Source: Vitellaria paradoxa (lineage: Eukaryota > Streptophyta > Magnoliopsida > Ericales > Sapotaceae). From it: a DNA stretch of 64,000 nt. The stretch spans positions 10,091,334 to 10,155,333 of the forward strand of contig CM034236.1 of the NCBI GenBank assembly GCA_019916065.1, read 5' to 3'. Position 1 is the stretch's first letter; the number at the start of each line of letters is the position of its first letter. Below are positions 10,850 to 21,929 of the stretch, piece by piece. The translations under genes were made by a program, and so were the position numbers. Below the pieces are notes generated by a model. It did not search any database, had not been told where the DNA came from, and saw nothing but the letters and a program-made list of their open reading frames with translations.

Positions 10850-11244
10850 AACGAGAAGGACCAGGGAATCTCAATAAAGAACCTTTTTTTTTTTTTTTTA
10901 CAAGGGAAAACTTAAAAAAAAAATACTTTTGTATTTTTTAATTTTGGGTTTTAGCAATATGTATTGGTGGTTTGTTACAAAATTTTGGTAAAAGATTAAT
11001 AATTTAAAAGAAGAAAAAGATAAAAGAGATGTGGGTGTGAAAGGATTCAATTTACAAAGAGAAAATGCGAATAGTTATGTTTAATTAATTGTGGATTATA
11101 TTTGAGAAAATAATTAATTTAAGTGTAAAAGTTAAGCTATTAAATTTAATTAAACTAATTTAACGGATGAAATACACACATTCGATTCAACAGTGTATTT
11201 TTTCAATACTGATCCCCCGAAATCATGTGAGATGCAATTACTAT
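10850..11244 (+). repeat. Local repeat unit, modules M (3' end) and A, + orientation
   Basis: It contains TTGGTGGTTTGTnAnAA, AAGAAGAAAAAGATAAA, GATGTGGGTGTGAAA, AAGAGAGAAAATG-like and TTAATTAATTGT, followed by ACGGATGAAATACACAC. The same sequence recurs at 28285-28505 and, inverted, at 32760-33150, 35790-36060 and 49430-49600. It is non-coding. The end of module A is interrupted by the insert at 11245. Confidence 0.65.
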
Positions 11245-12301
11245 GGACCGTTTGGTAATGCTGTAATTTTTCTGTTTACATTTATATATTTATATTTTAT
11301 AGTTTTTGTTTTCTGTTAATCTTTTCTTTTTCTGAAATGAAAACTAAAACTGTATTTGGAAATACAATTTTGTTTACAACTACTGATTTTTTATTTTCAT
11401 AAAAAATTTAATTTCATTAAATTTTTAAAAATTAATTGAATTTAATAAATATATTTTATATTAATTTCATTTAATTATATTATTTATTAAAAATAATTGA
11501 ATAAAATATAAATATTATATCATTTAATCCAATAAATATAAAATATATTAACTATAATTTAATTATATTATTTACTAAAAATAATTGAATATAATACATT
11601 TCATAATAATTTAAATAATTTAATTATGATATTTATTAAAAATAACTCAATAAAATATAAATCATATTAAATAAATTAACTAAATTAAATTAATTGTTAA
11701 ATTAATTTAATTTAATTATGATATTTTATTTAAAAATAATTTAATAAAATATGTCTACTATTATTTAAATTAATTATTAAATTAAATTAAATAATTTACT
11801 TATAATATTTATTAAAAATAATTTAATAAAATATATTTATATTAAATAAATTATTTATTAAATTAATATATTTTATTTTATTATTTATTAAAAATAATTT
11901 AATAATATATATTTCTTATTAATTAATTTTATTAATTTAATTTAATTATTTATTAGAAATAAAATAATAATAGATATTACATATTAATTTAATTAATTTA
12001 GTTTAATTATATTATTTATTAAAAATAATTTTAGTTTAATAAAATATTTGAATAAAATAATTTATTCTGGTATGATGTAGCAAAAATTAATGAAGTATTA
12101 GAATTGACAAAATGTTTGCAACAGAAAAAAAAAGAAAAAAATAGAGTGAAAACACATTTTTTTTATTTTTCGTTTTTTTAGTTAAGTTTTTTTTTTTTTT
12201 TGAAACAAAAAAAGTTAACAGATTTAATAAATATATTTCTGTTGTTAATTTATAAAATTTTGAAAATATAAATAGAAAATAAAATATTACCAAGTGGGAC
12301 C
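11245..12301. mobile_element. AT-rich MITE-like insert with GGACCGTTTGGTAAT-type ends
   Basis: The left end GGACCGTTTGGTAAT and the right end (reverse complement GGTCCCACTTGGTAAT) form an imperfect inverted repeat, flanked by TAT on both sides (11242-11244, 12302-12304). At other copies of the host repeat (for example near 28485-28505) the two flanks are joined without it. The interior is almost pure A/T, with a recurring AAAATAATTnAATAAAATAT motif and no real ORF. Confidence 0.55.
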
Positions 12302-12679
12302 TATATGTTATAGGCCAGTTGTTTTGTTCATTTGATAAAGTAAGCACATGTGGACATAAGCCTGTGCCATGTTCATGCCAAGCTTACTAACATTTTGCTA
12401 GTTATCAGGTCATGCCAGTTGAACATAGAAAAATGGATCTAGGATTTAAATCTTAAGTTTGCTCACTAAAACTCATTTATTTTTAAATATATTTTAAATT
12501 ATATTTAAATAAATAGTTTATTAGTGAAATAAATATTTTTAAGAGATAAAAATAAATAAAATAGTGTACAAATATATAAAATATTTCATAATATACAGTT
12601 TTTAATTAATTCGAGGTAGACGAACCCTAGACAAATGTTACAATCTCAAGCTCGGTCCATTAGTTAAACAAGGCTTAAA
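12302..12679 (+). repeat. Local repeat unit, module B, + orientation
   Basis: Landmarks are AGGCCAGTTGTTTTG, GTTATCAGGT, AGGATTTAAATC, TAAATATATTTTAAATTAT, GTGTACAAATATATAAAAT and TTAATTAATT. It continues at 16008 after the solo LTR. Module B recurs at about 21390-21900, 22880-23400, 24440-24780 and 28500-29120, and inverted at several places right of 34 kb. Confidence 0.65.
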
Positions 12680-13254
12680 TGTCACGTTTCGAAATTCACA
12701 ACCCGGAGACATGAGGACTAAACCCTAAAACCATCACAAATAAATATGCATCAAACACTATCAGAGTGAAAGTCAAATAATAATGCTGTATTCACCATTA
12801 AAATACTCCAAATGTCTAATAAGTGCCACAAAGGGGCTATAAAACAATATGCTTCAAACAGGATCCAAAACTAAAATTCAAAATACACGAAACATAAATA
12901 AAATAATTTAAAATCAGCCACTTTATCTCATAAGTCCATCACGAGCGTCTACTCCTGCAAAATCAGCTGTAGGGGGATGAGCACTAAACTACGTGTGCTC
13001 AGTATAAAGCATATAAGAATAAGTTTCTTAATCATGCAAGGCAAACAACACTTAATTAACTTTGAAACTTCGTAAACTTCTTACCAATTTCACAATATTA
13101 TAACCATATCTATAATCATCATGCTATTTTAAATTAAATACAACTTAGCCATGAACCCACAATTTCATGCTAAATTGTACCCATCAACTTAATCACAATG
13201 CACATTACAATATCATACTATGGATCAGGTACTCTACAAGGTTAGTTTGTAATT

Positions 13255-13520
13255 ATAGAACTAAACCCAAAATAAATCTCCAAATTTAAGCTATAGGGTA
13301 CAACTAGTCCCGCAGTCTTAGATAGACTCATCAAATTCCCAAGCCTAAACCGTGGGATACAACTGGTCCTGTAGTCTCAGATATACTCATCAAATCTCCA
13401 GACCTCAGTCGTGGGGTACAATTGGTCCCACAGTCCCAAATGTACTCATCAAATCCCCAGACTTTAGTTGTGGGGTACAATTAGTCCCGCAGTCCCAAAT
13501 GTACTCATTTTGCCTTAGTA
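13255..13520 (-). repeat. Tandem array, about 60-70-bp unit, inside the solo LTR
   Basis: Four to five degenerate units share TACTCATCAAAT, CCAGACnTnAGT, GTGGGGTACAAnTnGTCCC and CAGTCCnAAATGTACTC. The short open frame across it (13352-13585) is a by-product of the repeat. Confidence 0.75.
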
Positions 13521-15507
13521 TGCAAATCGGTCCCGCAGTCCCGATACTAATATACGCTAGTATAAGCTGTATATATACTTTGTAGGTTTCTAACCTACTG
13601 GCTGTGTTATGTCACGTTGCGCAGGTTTCGGGGTTTTCGACCCTTGGGTTCTAGAACCCATTCTTTATAGTACCCTTAATGACCCCAATATCAAAAATCA
13701 AGTCCTTTATTTAACATCACATCACATATATGTTAAAACCGTAAATTAGATTCCTTGTGTTCTTTCCTTTACTTTATAAGTTTTTTTGAAGTGTAAATAT
13801 ATTTCGGGCCTAAGTTTCATGTTGCCCCCCTAAAAATATCATTCTCATTACAACATTTATCAAAAAAATCTCAAGCAACCATATTCAAGAACATATGCAT
13901 ACATCTAGCTTGGTAAACAAAATTTTATATTAAGCATATCATGATAAGGAATGATTTAAAACATAAATTTTGATCATTCATGAAAAATAGAAAATAAAAT
14001 ATTTTCAGCTAATTCAAAAACCTTAAATGCTTAGAACTAACCACAACTTCACAAAAATAAAATTATGAATTTATTCAATAAACCAATTAATACAGATTTT
14101 AAGAAAAAACAAAATGGGGTATATCTATTTGGAACCACACAAAACAGCTCATTTTCACAATTTTTATAAAATCTATTTTCAGTGTAAAAATTATGAAATT
14201 TTTACACAAAACTCATTTACATGTCTAGTTTATCATATAAAAATTTCAAAAATTAAATCAATCTTTATTTATATTTTCAATACCAAACAATCAGATTGTG
14301 GTCAGTGTAACAATGTAAATCAAATAGTCAACTTTCAGTATTTTTATAAAATAAGTTATTAGTCAAAAAATTATAAGAATTTTACTGTAAAATCTTTAAC
14401 ATGTCAATTTTCATATATAAAATTTTTAGAAATTGATTTAATCTCTAGGTATCATTTTTATACCAAAAATAAAATTGGTGTTTACACAGCAATTTAAAAC
14501 AAACAGTCAACTTTCACAATTTTTAATAAATTCAATTTAACTCAAAAAAAATATGAAATTTTTACTGAGTATTATTTTGGATATGTGCTCCCACATATAA
14601 AAATATTGGAAATTAGTTTGATGCCTAGGTATGAGTTTCATATAAAAACAATGTACTGATCCTAGCATAAAGATCTCAACCATATAGTCAAGTTTAACTA
14701 TTTTTAACAAATTCATTTTAATTCCAAACATTTTGAAATTTTTACTGGACACTCCTCTATATACCTAGTTCCACGGATAAAAATATCAAAATTTAATTCA
14801 ATCTCTAAGTATGATTTTTATAGAAAAACAGTGTACCCGTTTTAGTGTGAAAGTTCCAAAATTTCACCCAATCAAGAATCAATTCATAGAATAAGTTTTC
14901 ATCTCTTGCACATATACATAAAATCATACACAAATTTATTTTGCAAAACATGAAGGATACTTAAATCTATATGCCAAACCCCGCCTACCTCACTAGACAC
15001 GTAGATGGTCGATGTGTACTGCGTTACTAACAACTCAAGTTGGTCATTTTTCTCTCTACGAAAATCTCCGGTAAGAAACTTACTCCGAACCACTCACGAA
15101 TCCAACCCGAATGCACCTTGAAGGATTTCAGGAGGAACCCTTTTTTTTTCTTTTTTTTTCTTCTTCTTCCTTACACGATATTGCAAGTACGATACAACGG
15201 CTCTACTCTCTTTTTTTCTCTCTCTAGATCAAGTGTTGAGGGAAAAAAATCTCGGAACTATTTGTGGAGTGTTTAAATGTACAAAATGCTTATCCACACT
15301 CACCCCAATAGGTAAGTGTATCACTCATAAATTTCTCATTAAAACTCACTCCCAAGCTTCCCATTTGAAGCCATGCTTTGAATCCCCCTTAGCCAACCTT
15401 TGGCCTTCCCCATATTTCATTAATTTCTTGCCACCTACCTCAGCCAATGGAAGTTTATCTTCCCTCTCAACCAATGGAAACCACCTCTCTCTTTCCTTGA
15501 CTAATTG

Positions 15508-15780
15508 AAATTTGGGTTCAAGGGGGCTCCAGTGAAGATATCCACTGCAGGGGCTACAGTGGAAAAATAAAGGGTGGGGATTTATTTACACTTTAATAAC
15601 ACATGACTTTTGACATTCTACATTAATTATACTCCAATCAGATTTTTAAAATTTTTATTTTTATTTTAAAAATAATTTTAATTAAAATAAATAGGAACCA
15701 TTGGATTAAATGCAAGTAAATCTCTACGCTTATTTTTCACTGCAGCCCTTGCAGTGGATTGCAGCCCCCTTGAACCCTCG
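15508..15780. mobile_element. MITE nested in the solo LTR, long inverted repeats
   Basis: The ends are TTCAAGGGGGCTCCAGTGAA and, reverse-complemented from the right, TTCAAGGGGGCTGCAATCCA. Both are followed by CCACTGCAnGGGCT and a CAGTGnAAAAATAA motif, giving roughly 45 bp of inverted repeat. The flanks share GAAATT, a possible imprecise target duplication. There is no ORF. Confidence 0.6.
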
Positions 15781-16007
15781 AAATTCACCCATCACAAATA
15801 CGTGCATATATAAAACTAGCATTAAATATATACATCCACACTAGCACATTAATATGAGTATAATTTAGCATTTAAGATATACATTCCACTAATTGCAAAT
15901 TAAATATAACATAAATAAAAATAAATAAGAGTAAATAAAAATTTGGATAAATAAATAAATAATAGAATAAATATAATTTTATTTTTCAAAAATTTCGGAA
16001 CGCTACG

Positions 16008-16740
16008 TTAAATTTCTTTTAAGCCGATAGAAAAATATATAGCGAGCAAGGCTTGGAATTTCAGGTTGTCGGACTTATGTCCCCCCTAAAAGCAAGCATT
16101 CATTTCAATTCTTTATATTTTTATCTTGTATTTAAAAATAATAAAAAATAAAAAAAATTATAATATTCATTAAATTTACTCCCAAAAATCAGTTGTGTTT
16201 GATCAACTAGAGCCTTTAGTTTATTCTGAGACGTTCGAAATCAAAACCCAACATGCATAGTAAGATTGATAGGTGATAGAAAAGTGAATTAAAATTGATA
16301 TGAAAGACTTTTTTTAACTTATCAAACTATGATAAGTTTTTGTGGATTAGAACCACACCATTATACAAATTCATAATTATTGAGGGACGGATGCGCATGT
16401 TATCAATGCGACGGTAAGATTGATTCGATCAAATCAAATCAATTCGATGGTAAGATTGATCAGGTAATAAACTTCAATAGTATGTATATATATATATATA
16501 TATATAAATCAAAGGCAGTAGGTGGTGAACTTTCCATTGACCTATAACGACAACCCTTAATAATACAATACCTTGAATATTGATAAGGGAATTGTTTAAG
16601 TAATTCCGAATGACTTTATTTGATTATTGCGGAAATCCAATATGGTCAAGCTTCACTACCAGCCAATGGCTGTCTTGGTAGATCGATCAATGTGGATTAT
16701 TTTATTTTAGTTGATTTGAGAAGGTTTGTGAGAATAATTA
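16008..16740 (+). repeat. Local repeat unit, modules B (end) and K, + orientation
   Basis: After the solo LTR the unit resumes with TTAAATTTCTTTTAAGC and runs through AAGCATTCATTTCAATT, GTTGTGTTTGATCAACTAGA and the K module: CTTAATAATACAATACCTTGA, GGGAATTGTTTAAGTAATTCC, GGTCAAGCTTC, ACCAGCCAATGG, GTAGATCGATCAATGTGGATTA and GAGAAGGTTTGTGAG. A (TA)n run sits at about 16484-16506. Confidence 0.7.
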
Positions 16741-16980
16741 AATATCGTTTGGGTATACTAAGTTTAGTTTTTTTTGATAATTTAATCGCATACGTAAAAA
16801 AGAATATAAAAAAATTTAAAAATTCATGTCTATTTTTACTGTGCGCGGTCAATATTCATAATCGAAATTTTTTTTTTTTAATTGGAAAATGATATCGGGG
16901 AGCAGCCCCTTCACCGGATGCCTGAGAATGAGAACGGTGGAAGGGGTTAACCTTCTTCTCATTGTTGGTTGAATGATGCT

Positions 16981-17121
16981 CTAAAGAGGTTTGTAGAGCT
17001 GTACATGCTGCTGAAGTTGCTGCACTTGTCTCCTGAAGTCATCTACTTCAACATTTTGAAGTTCTCTTTCACGAGGCGGGCCTTCTTTGACATTAGATCT
17101 GTGATTATGACGACCAGCCAT
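16981..17121 (-). pseudogene. Retrotransposon Gag N-terminal-like fragment
   Basis: The 46-codon minus-strand frame from ATG 17121 encodes a short Arg/Asn-rich start followed by a Gln-rich heptad stretch (VDDFRRQVQQLQQHVQLY). This resembles the N-terminal coiled coil of many plant Ty3/gypsy Gag proteins. No zinc knuckle, protease or reverse transcriptase follows, and no LTR is recognised here. It could instead be an exon of an unrelated gene. Confidence 0.35.
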
Positions 17122-17259
17122 CAAGAACCTGATGCTTCCTGATGCCAAATCTGACGCCGAAGAAAATGGGGATGAAAGAACTAAGGTCGCTACCCATTGG
17201 AAGTCCACAAAAGGGATAAGAGCAATGATAACAACAAGAAGTCCTTCCTCAAGAGCCAA

Positions 17260-18585
17260 AGGTTAAAATTTTACTAAAATTAAAAAAATCTCCAATACTT
17301 TAAATCCTTCTCATAGACAATTTTTTGCCATCCCCCTTCGTATTGTCTATTAGGGTTTGTTTTTCAACCTCACTAAGCAAAGAAAATTCTTCGAGCTTCC
17401 CTTATATTATAGAAGGGTTTTAGAAGGAAGGAGTTATGAAGCATACTGGAGTATATCTTTTGTGGATATGACGCACTAAAATAATAACCAAATTTACCGG
17501 ATGCAAAGGTTAATCCAACCAATCTTGCTTGCACAATAGAAAGTGCCATGTATAAACATGGGCTTTTATAAATCTGGAAAAACCCATCAGAACAACCCTT
17601 CAGAAAATAAGTGATTTCAAGAAGGATTGTTCAGCCTTCAATTTGGCTCGGCAAAGTCTAATTAAGGTCAAAACAAACACAAACGACCAAAGGTTTAGAT
17701 GCAAGACTTTGGGACCCAAAAAGATACTAAAAAGTACTACAACATGGTCCAACTCGATACAATTTATGCCCATAAATACTAGCGTATTGAGCTCTAAGAA
17801 AAAAAAAAACACAATCACTGGTGTAGACACCACAGACCCTTCAGTAAAACAACAATAACCTTTTAAAGAAATTTGATGGCCTCATTTATGAGTTTAGGAG
17901 AGAGAAAAAAAAATAAAATAAAACATTAGCTAGGAGAAAAAAGAAAAAATGATAGATGATAATATTTTCTTAAAAAACATTAGTTATGAGAAAAAATAAA
18001 TAAGAGAAATGACAATATTTTCTGTCTGTTTGTTTGTAAGTTTATAAGAGAAATGATAATAATTTTCTTTCTCTTTGTTCGTGAGTTGAGAAAAAATAGA
18101 TTAATGGAAAAAAAAGTATATATTATTTTACCATGAAATTATTTGAGTAGTTGAAGGGTTATTAATTTATTTAGTTATAAAACAGTTTTGTAATTTTCTT
18201 TTTCTTATTCTTTATTTTATAGGCAAATATATTATTTTAAAATTTTCATTAATTCACTTTTCTTTTTTCTTCGTTTCTTCCCATGTTTGGCAAGATAAAA
18301 TCTTTAAAAGTTAAGAATTTACTTTTCTTCTCATTTCTTGCTATTTATTTTTTTTTTCTTTTCTAGAAAAACCTCACAAATAAGTGATGAATTCTAATTT
18401 TTATTTCCTCTTCTTTTCTGCCAATTTCACTCTATTCAAATGGACCGGAAACGATGCACAATTTAAAACATTAAATCTACTTCTACGCTTTCCATCCATA
18501 CATGGCTCATCTCAATGGGTATTCCTAGAATGTTAGGTAGAATTTCAAATTTGATCTAAAAAAACATCCTACACAAAACTCGAAA
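17260..18585. other. Intergenic region, nothing recognised
   Basis: I see no coding region that I can support. The part at 17890-18130 contains a loose repetition of AGAGAAATGATAATATTTTC-like text. The frames at 17600-17858 overlap on both strands and show no domain. Confidence 0.45.
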
Positions 18586-18599
18586 ATGTGTCCTGTTTT

Positions 18600-18745
18600 C
18601 TTTGGAAAAGCATCCGGCATCAGTGTGTGGGTGCATACTTCGTGCATTGGCCTCACATCTTGTTTCAAAGATTTTATTTCTTTTATGTATTATAGATTTC
18701 ATGGCATTCATGGATTATCGTTGAGCACTGGTTTGCACCACAATG
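18600..18745 (-). repeat. Inverted-duplication segment matching about 8920-9030
   Basis: Landmarks shared with the complement of 8906-9040 are ATCTTGTTT, GATTTTATTTCTTTT, GATTTCATGG and ATCGTTGAGC. The segment ends with CCACAATG (18738-18745), the left target duplication of the adjacent MITE. Confidence 0.65.
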
Positions 18746-19298
18746 CACGGGCAGAGCTACGTTGGGGTAAGGGGGTAAGTGACTCCCCTCAATTTTTTAG
18801 ATAAAATTACTAAAATGTCATCTTTATTATTTTAATTTTATTTAAAAATTAAATTAATTAAAAATTAAGATATTTTGATTTTATTAAAAATTTAAAGTTA
18901 ACTCAAATTTTTTTAACATATAAGAAGTTTAAAAGAATCAAACTTAGTATTTTTTGTGAAATAAAGTGTATCTTTTAATACATTATTGCATATTTTTGTT
19001 TATACTATCAACAAATTTAGCATATAACATAATAAATTCTATAAATAATAAAATTTAATAATAATTATATTTTTTGTAGTAAGGGATATCTCTAATAAAC
19101 TTCAGGTGCTTGAACCATTAACTGTGAGAAATATATTCACTAGTTAATACTTAAGAATAATTTATTTTTTCTCTAAAAATAACATCATTTTTCTCCTACT
19201 CTTAATTGAAAACTAAGTCGATTGTTATTTTTTTTGGGTGTTCGGTGCCCCCCTTGCCGCCCGGTGCCCCCTGAATAAAAATTCTGGCTCTGCCCTTG
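18746..19298. mobile_element. hAT-type MITE with exact 8-bp target duplication
   Basis: The duplication CCACAATG is exact (18738-18745 and 19299-19306). The ends are CACGGGCAGAGCTACGTT and, reverse-complemented, CAAGGGCAGAGCCAGAAT. The duplicated locus at 8906-8913 has a single CATTGTGG (same 8 bp, other strand) and no insert, so it is a paralogous empty site. The 553-bp interior is AT-rich with G/C-runs near both ends and codes for nothing. Confidence 0.85.
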
Positions 19299-19306
19299 CC
19301 ACAATG

Positions 19307-19743
19307 ATATATATATACATATGGAATTCAAATCTCATCCACTGTTTCAACTAGCAACAGCACTTCCCCTCAACTAGAGGAAACTTTCTTTTTGGTAGAT
19401 ATGAAGTTCTTTGCACAATAAGCCTCAAGCATAGAATTCTGGTAAATTTGGTACATTATTCTATCAAAAACTTGGTAACATAGAATTCTGGCCCATGCAA
19501 AGCACCGTTATTAGTACACACAAAGAAAAGCGCAAAAGCGTTGATACAAGAAAGAGAAAAGGACTGAAATCAAATAGAATGAACGAGCCAAACATGAAAG
19601 ACAACCACACTGGCCATAACGTATGGCCTTGGTATTATAATTAATATTATTCACCATATCTCCAAGCAAAGCAACCTGCTGACAGCTTCCAGACATGACA
19701 GACTTAAAACATCCCATGGGGGCATGAGAAGATTTTGGGTGTT
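19307..19743 (-). other. 3' flank of JIP23-like copy 2
   Basis: This holds the probable 3'UTR and the flank shared with copy 1. The frame at 19511-19822 (minus) begins within exon 2 sequence in another frame and is not a gene. Confidence 0.55.
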
Positions 19744-21089
19744 TCAGAGGAGAGTGAGTATTGCCTCCAATTTGGGTGAGGTGTAGTCCCCAGTTGTAAC
19801 AGTCGACTGGCAGCCATTCCATGTGTCAGTGTGGCGCTGTCCAGACTTCAACAACAAGCTATTGATGTAATTCCAGTGCGGTGGGAAGTGACCAGCTTCA
19901 CGGATTTCTGTGTAGACCTATACAGAAAATATTTTCTAAAATTAGTTAAAAGATCATGTAGTTCAATTATCAAAAGCTACAATTGATATCATTGGTTGGT
20001 AAATCTGAACACTCTCAAAGATATTAGGTATATTTCAATTCCAAAAATTAACTGAAGGCAATACCGTGTCTAAAAATTTAAGGGCATTAGGCGATAAGTG
20101 TAAAATGGATCATTTAGTATTTGTCGGATAGAATTTTAAATAAAATTAAAAATAATATAATTAACGCATTAAATATAAAACAATTATATGCCTATGGATA
20201 GAGTTAAATGAGTAAGTTCAAAATTTTTTTGCTACAATTTTAAATAAAACTATAAAATAATAATTAATGCATTAAATATGAGATAATTATGAGATATATA
20301 AATAGAATCAAAACAAAACTTTCAAAAGTTTAATAAGTAAGAATTGGATGAAAAGTAGAAAGTTTCATAAATTTTATTATATTTTGATTGGCTTAAAATC
20401 TTTTTTTTAATATTTTTATTATAAATAAAATTTTTAAAATTTTCAGGTTTTTCTTTTTTTTTTTTTTAATTTTTCAAGGGCTCTAGACTTACACTGCCTA
20501 ACGAATGAGACTTCCTCACATAATTATGCACTGAACACCAGCCCCCTTTCATAGCCAACGTGAAACACCCAACAATGAGATGAAATGGTACAAGTATGGA
20601 ATAAAATTTCAGAAGTATGCAGGAACGTACCCTGTTTTCATGGCCGAATAGTTTACCCCACGGGTTGGTCCAAGCGAACATCCAGTCGCATTCATATCCG
20701 GCGTTGTTCAGACCGCGGTAGACGACGGCTGCCTCGGAGCCGTCGGGAGTTACAGCCCTCTTGACGTGCAAAAACGCACCCCACTGGCCGTTGGCAATCT
20801 CTCCAGGGTAGGGGCTTGGCCCGATGTGGCCCCACCAGTCGTGGTTGGTGACAAATCTTATGGTATCCCCAGTGGCATTGTAGACGAGGCAAAGCGTGGA
20901 GACCCCGTCGCCCCATTGACTCTTGAGGCCCTCCACAAACACCCGGGCCCTCTCGTCTTTGTTCTCTGCGTTCTTCATGTCGAGAGCCACCATCGCTCTG
21001 TCTCTGCGTGTTATTGTTTTATCAGCGTACTCCGGCAATCCCATCAGAGTAGCATCTGTGATGGGGTTGCCAAACACATTACCCGCCAT
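19744..21089 (-). CDS. 23-kDa jasmonate-induced protein (JIP23)-like, copy 2, intact
   Basis: Two exons: complement(join(19744-19917, 20631-21089)). Exon 1 runs from ATG 21089 to 20631 (459 bases, phase 0) and is followed by donor GTACGT. The intron is 713 bp and ends in TATAG. Exon 2 begins at 19917 and ends at TGA 19746-19744, giving 210 codons plus stop, the same length as copy 1 without its transposon. Conserved blocks are MAGNVFGNPITDATLMGLPE, RARVFVEGLKSQWG, HDWWGHIGPSPYP, NGQWGAFLHVKR and WTNPWGK, with a C-terminal HTDTWNGCQSTVTTGDYTS. There is no signal peptide or membrane segment. An upstream in-frame ATG at 21158 lies at or before the likely transcription start, and the residues between are not conserved in copy 1, so 21089 is chosen. 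JIP23 proteins are stress- and jasmonate-responsive in other plants; their molecular function is unclear. Confidence 0.85.
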
Positions 21090-21176
21090 GTTAGGAAGAA
21101 ATTCTAATAAACACCCTCTGTCCCTTCTTTTCTTTTGAATTCTACTAGTTGATGACAAAGCTCACGGGAATACACC

Positions 21177-21186
21177 TATATATATA
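21177..21186 (-). promoter_or_regulatory. TATA box of JIP23-like copy 2
   Basis: TATATATATA lies 88 bp upstream of the ATG. A start about 30 bp downstream gives a 5'UTR of roughly 60-65 bases. The 100 bp around it is conserved at copy 1, except the TATA itself. Confidence 0.6.
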
Positions 21187-21389
21187 CACCAGCTTTGCCT
21201 TTCCAACATGGGCATCTTGGGAATAGCACTGTTTTTATCTCTCATTATTTTTCTTTTTTATTTTTTATGGTGCTTAAAATAAAAAATTTTTATTCCACTT
21301 GCATGGGATGTCAAATGTCATGTTGGACGAACATCAGATCGCTTGCAAGCATACACGCATATATATTGACTTATTGATATTTTATTAGC

Positions 21390-21929
21390 TATCGGGTTGC
21401 CCAAACAAACCTAAAAAAATCAGACCTACAATTTGAATCTCAAATTCACCTGCTTCAATTTATTTATTTTTTAAATATACTTTAAATTATATCTTTCAAT
21501 TAAAGTAATATGAAAAATTATAGAAATAAATAGTTTAATACTAAGATAAATTTTTTTTAATTATGAGAAAAAAATAAAAAGGTATGCAAAAACATAAAAT
21601 ATTGCATAATATATATTTTGTAATTAATTTAGGGTAGATCAAATTAATGTCACAATCCCTAACTCCGTCTGTTTAGCTAATTTGGCTCAATTTTTTTCTT
21701 TTTTTTTTTAGGTCAGAAAAGGCTTGGCTTGGGCTATTGGGTCGAGCCGATGTCCATCCTTAAAAGTAAGCATTCATTTTAGTTTTTTTATTTTTATCTT
21801 ATTTTTTAAAAAAGATTTATAATAATTATTATACTCTTAAAAAAGCAATTGTGATTAGTTATGTAATTTATTTCGAAATATTCAAAGCTTGACAAGTGTG
21901 GTAAGATTGGTAGGATAAAACTCCTCAAC
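21390..21929 (+). repeat. Local repeat unit, module B, + orientation
   Basis: Shared text includes TCAGACCTACAATTTGAATC, TAAATATACTTTAAATTAT, TAATTAATTTAGGGTAGATCAAA, AAGTAAGCATTCATTTTAG and GTGnTTAGTTATGTAATTTATTT. The module is interrupted by the MITE at 21930 and continues from 22406. Confidence 0.6.

Larger units (their letters stand above)
12680..16007 (-). mobile_element. Solo LTR of a Ty3/gypsy (Tekay-like) retrotransposon
   Basis: A 3.3-kb non-coding block is flanked by the 5-bp duplication TTAAA (12675-12679, 16008-16012). It has split one copy of module B, whose halves join correctly when the block is removed. In minus orientation it starts GTAGCGTTCCGAAATTT (the expected first base T is C) and ends GAATTTCGAAACGTGACA, like the LTR at 37276 (start TGTAATGATCCGAATTT, end GGGGCGTGACA). 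A shared internal core, CCAGTAGGTTAGAAACCTAC, preceded by CCGAAACCTGCGC, is also present in that LTR as CCAGTAGGCTAGTAACCTAC. No primer-binding site or coding region is present, so this is a recombination remnant. Confidence 0.75.

Noticed and set aside
20466..21158. Longer single-exon reading of JIP23-like copy 2 starting at 21158 and ending at 20466
   Set aside because: The upstream ATG lies at or before the likely transcription start, and the 3' part after 20631 is intron. The two-exon model gives the conserved C-terminus.
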